Made by a program: the position numbers and the translations under genes
Source of the DNA: Allobosea sp.
GTDB lineage: Bacteria > Pseudomonadota > Alphaproteobacteria > Rhizobiales > Beijerinckiaceae
Reading direction: 5' to 3'
Length of the DNA stretch: 64,000 nucleotides
Assembly (NCBI GenBank): GCA_024231975.1
Contig: JAAEQB010000065.1
Location: 62,001-126,000 of the forward strand
Notes under the pieces: generated by a model
Told to the model about the DNA's origin: nothing
What the model saw: the letters and a program-made list of their open reading frames with translations, nothing else
The model's database searches: none
Shown: positions 63,414 through 64,000 of the stretch, in pieces
Numbering within the stretch: the stretch's first letter is position 1
Layout of the letters: every line of letters begins with the position of its first letter

Positions 63414-63695
63414 TCAGAAGGGCTCGATATTGGCGGCCAGCCAACGCGCTATATCCGGAATCCGATACCAGACTTTGCCGCGGAGCTTGACCGAACTGGG
63501 GCCATAGCCAGCTTGACGAAGGTTGCGGGTGTAGAGCGGGCTGTAGCCTATCAGCAGCGCAGCGGTCTCTTCGGACACCCGGCCGTCGCCGCTCGGCCGG
63601 ATCTCCCATTCCTTCAAGGACGCACGAAGCATCGTCTCGATCTCAGCCGGATCGACGACGACTTCCTCCTGAAACTGGCGTCCGCGCATGAGCAT
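63414..63695 (-). CDS. AlpA-like helix-turn-helix regulator
   Basis: Protein of about 93 residues with a C-terminal HTH: DGRVSEETAALLIGYSPLYT, RNLRQAGYGPSSVKLRGKVW and YRIPDIARWLAANIEPF, the pattern of AlpA/Excisionase-type proteins. In P4 and PICI elements AlpA activates integrase, excision or morphogenetic genes. It lies just inside attR and upstream of the capsid operon in the same direction. The start could be ATG 63695 or 63689; a longer frame to 63800 is less likely. Confidence 0.75.
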   Translation of the reverse strand: MLMRGRQFQEEVVVDPAEIETMLRASLKEWEIRPSGDGRVSEETAALLIGYSPLYTRNLRQAGYGPSSVKLRGKVWYRIPDIARWLAANIEPF

Positions 63696-63843
63696 GGACT
63701 GGACAGAATCACACCGCGAATCGCCACGCAAACGGCCCACAGCAGCAGGCACTTCAGCGCGCGGGCTCGGCCGCGAACGCACAGAGGGGCGAGAATCCAC
63801 AGATAGGTCGAAACCCTCGCCGGGCGACTTCAGGACTGGCCTG

Positions 63844-63867
63844 TGTTGGCTAAAATGTTGGCCAAAG
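63844..63867. repeat. End-specific repeat, right copy
   Basis: TGTTGGCTAAAATG followed by TTGGCCAAAG, 63 bp inside attR, similar to 46880-46902 inside attL. Candidate arm-type integrase sites at the right end of the element. Confidence 0.45.
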
Positions 63868-63929
63868 AATTTTTCGAGAGTTCCATTCTGCCCTATAACA
63901 TCAGTTAGTTAACGTAAAATCGCGTAGCC

Positions 63930-63945
63930 CTCTTGCGGCACCACC
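63930..63945 (+). repeat. attR core, duplicated tRNA-Thr 3' end
   Basis: CCCTCTTGCGGCACCA, identical to the tRNA-Thr end at 46753-46768. The flanking bases differ on both sides, so identity is confined to 16 bp. It marks the right end of the element; 63946-64000 is chromosome with no gene seen. Confidence 0.92.
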
Positions 63946-64000
63946 AACTCCCCTAATTCTGCTGCAATATCGGGTACTTAGGCACTGTCATGCAACGCCC

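Larger units (their letters stand above)
46753..63945. mobile_element. Integrated genetic element in tRNA-Thr, satellite-like, with defence cargo
   Basis: About 17.2 kb bounded by a 16-bp direct repeat of the tRNA-Thr 3' end. Contents in order: integrase, an unknown protein, excisionase-like HTH, unknown, Rep-like protein with internal palindromes, unknown, PIN-like toxin and DUF433-type antitoxin, two remnants, a lipoprotein, a trypsin-like protease, a 1639-residue STAND-type protein, a small-terminase-like protein, small genes, HK97-type capsid and AlpA-like HTH. Left genes point right and right genes point left. Capsid and small terminase without portal, large terminase or tail genes suggest a phage satellite (PICI-like) or a reduced prophage. 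Confidence 0.88.

Noticed and set aside
46753..63945. CRISPR array or cas operon in the element, prompted by the Cas2-like small protein
   Set aside because: No direct repeats with regular spacers and no cas1 or effector gene are visible.
46753..63945. Integrative conjugative element
   Set aside because: No relaxase, coupling protein or type IV secretion genes are present; the recognisable functions are phage-type.

Overview
The window is high-GC alphaproteobacterial chromosome. Gene content and order (prfA next to prmC, a DUF4167 protein, ptsP, metX-metW, and chorismate mutase-hisC-tyrC) point to the order Hyphomicrobiales. Bosea or a close relative is my best guess, from recall of similar gene orders and not from any search. 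The window splits cleanly into about 46.7 kb of core chromosome and a 17.2 kb integrated element.

Core, left part (1-31 kb). A LysR regulator converges on a two-receiver GGDEF protein. Next come an Fe3+/phosphonate-type ABC importer (binding protein and a fused double permease) and, divergently, a sugar-type ABC importer (binding protein and two permeases) followed by transaldolase and a frameshifted short-chain dehydrogenase. Neither importer has an ATPase gene here. A small redox group (YceI, cytochrome b561) leads into a block that looks like lysine catabolism through glutarate: a CaiB-type CoA-transferase, glutaryl-CoA dehydrogenase, an ALDH7-type semialdehyde dehydrogenase, a GcvA-like LysR regulator and an FAD amine oxidoreductase. 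Then follow DinB, a small membrane protein, a LysE-type exporter, a class V aminotransferase, a chemoreceptor, an M20 peptidase, ClpB, a DUF2293 protein and a MOSC protein.

Core, right part (31-46.7 kb). DUF4167 protein, prmC, a small secreted protein, prfA and ptsP lie on the minus strand. PrmC methylates the release factor encoded beside it. Trehalose genes follow (otsA, then divergent otsB and a GH15 hydrolase), then metX-metW, then the aromatic amino acid operon chorismate mutase-hisC-tyrC, ending at tRNA-Thr(CGT).

Integrated element (46753-63945). A tyrosine integrase sits just inside tRNA-Thr. The last 16 bases of the tRNA gene including CCA recur at 63930-63945, which marks attL and attR. 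The left half runs rightward: integrase, an unknown protein, an excisionase-like HTH protein, and a Rep-like winged-helix protein whose own coding sequence carries three 20-bp palindromes. The middle holds a PIN-like/DUF433-type toxin-antitoxin pair, gene remnants (a ParB-associated protein and a SRAP protein) and a trypsin-like protease. The right half runs leftward from an AlpA-like HTH gene through an HK97-type capsid protein, four to five small genes including a probable small terminase, to a 1639-residue protein with a nuclease-like N-terminus, a STAND-type NTPase core and a long helical C-terminus. With capsid and small terminase but no portal, large terminase or tail genes, the element looks like a phage satellite (PICI-like) or a reduced prophage carrying an antiviral STAND nuclease. 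That protein and its possible link to the protease are the most interesting content of the window.
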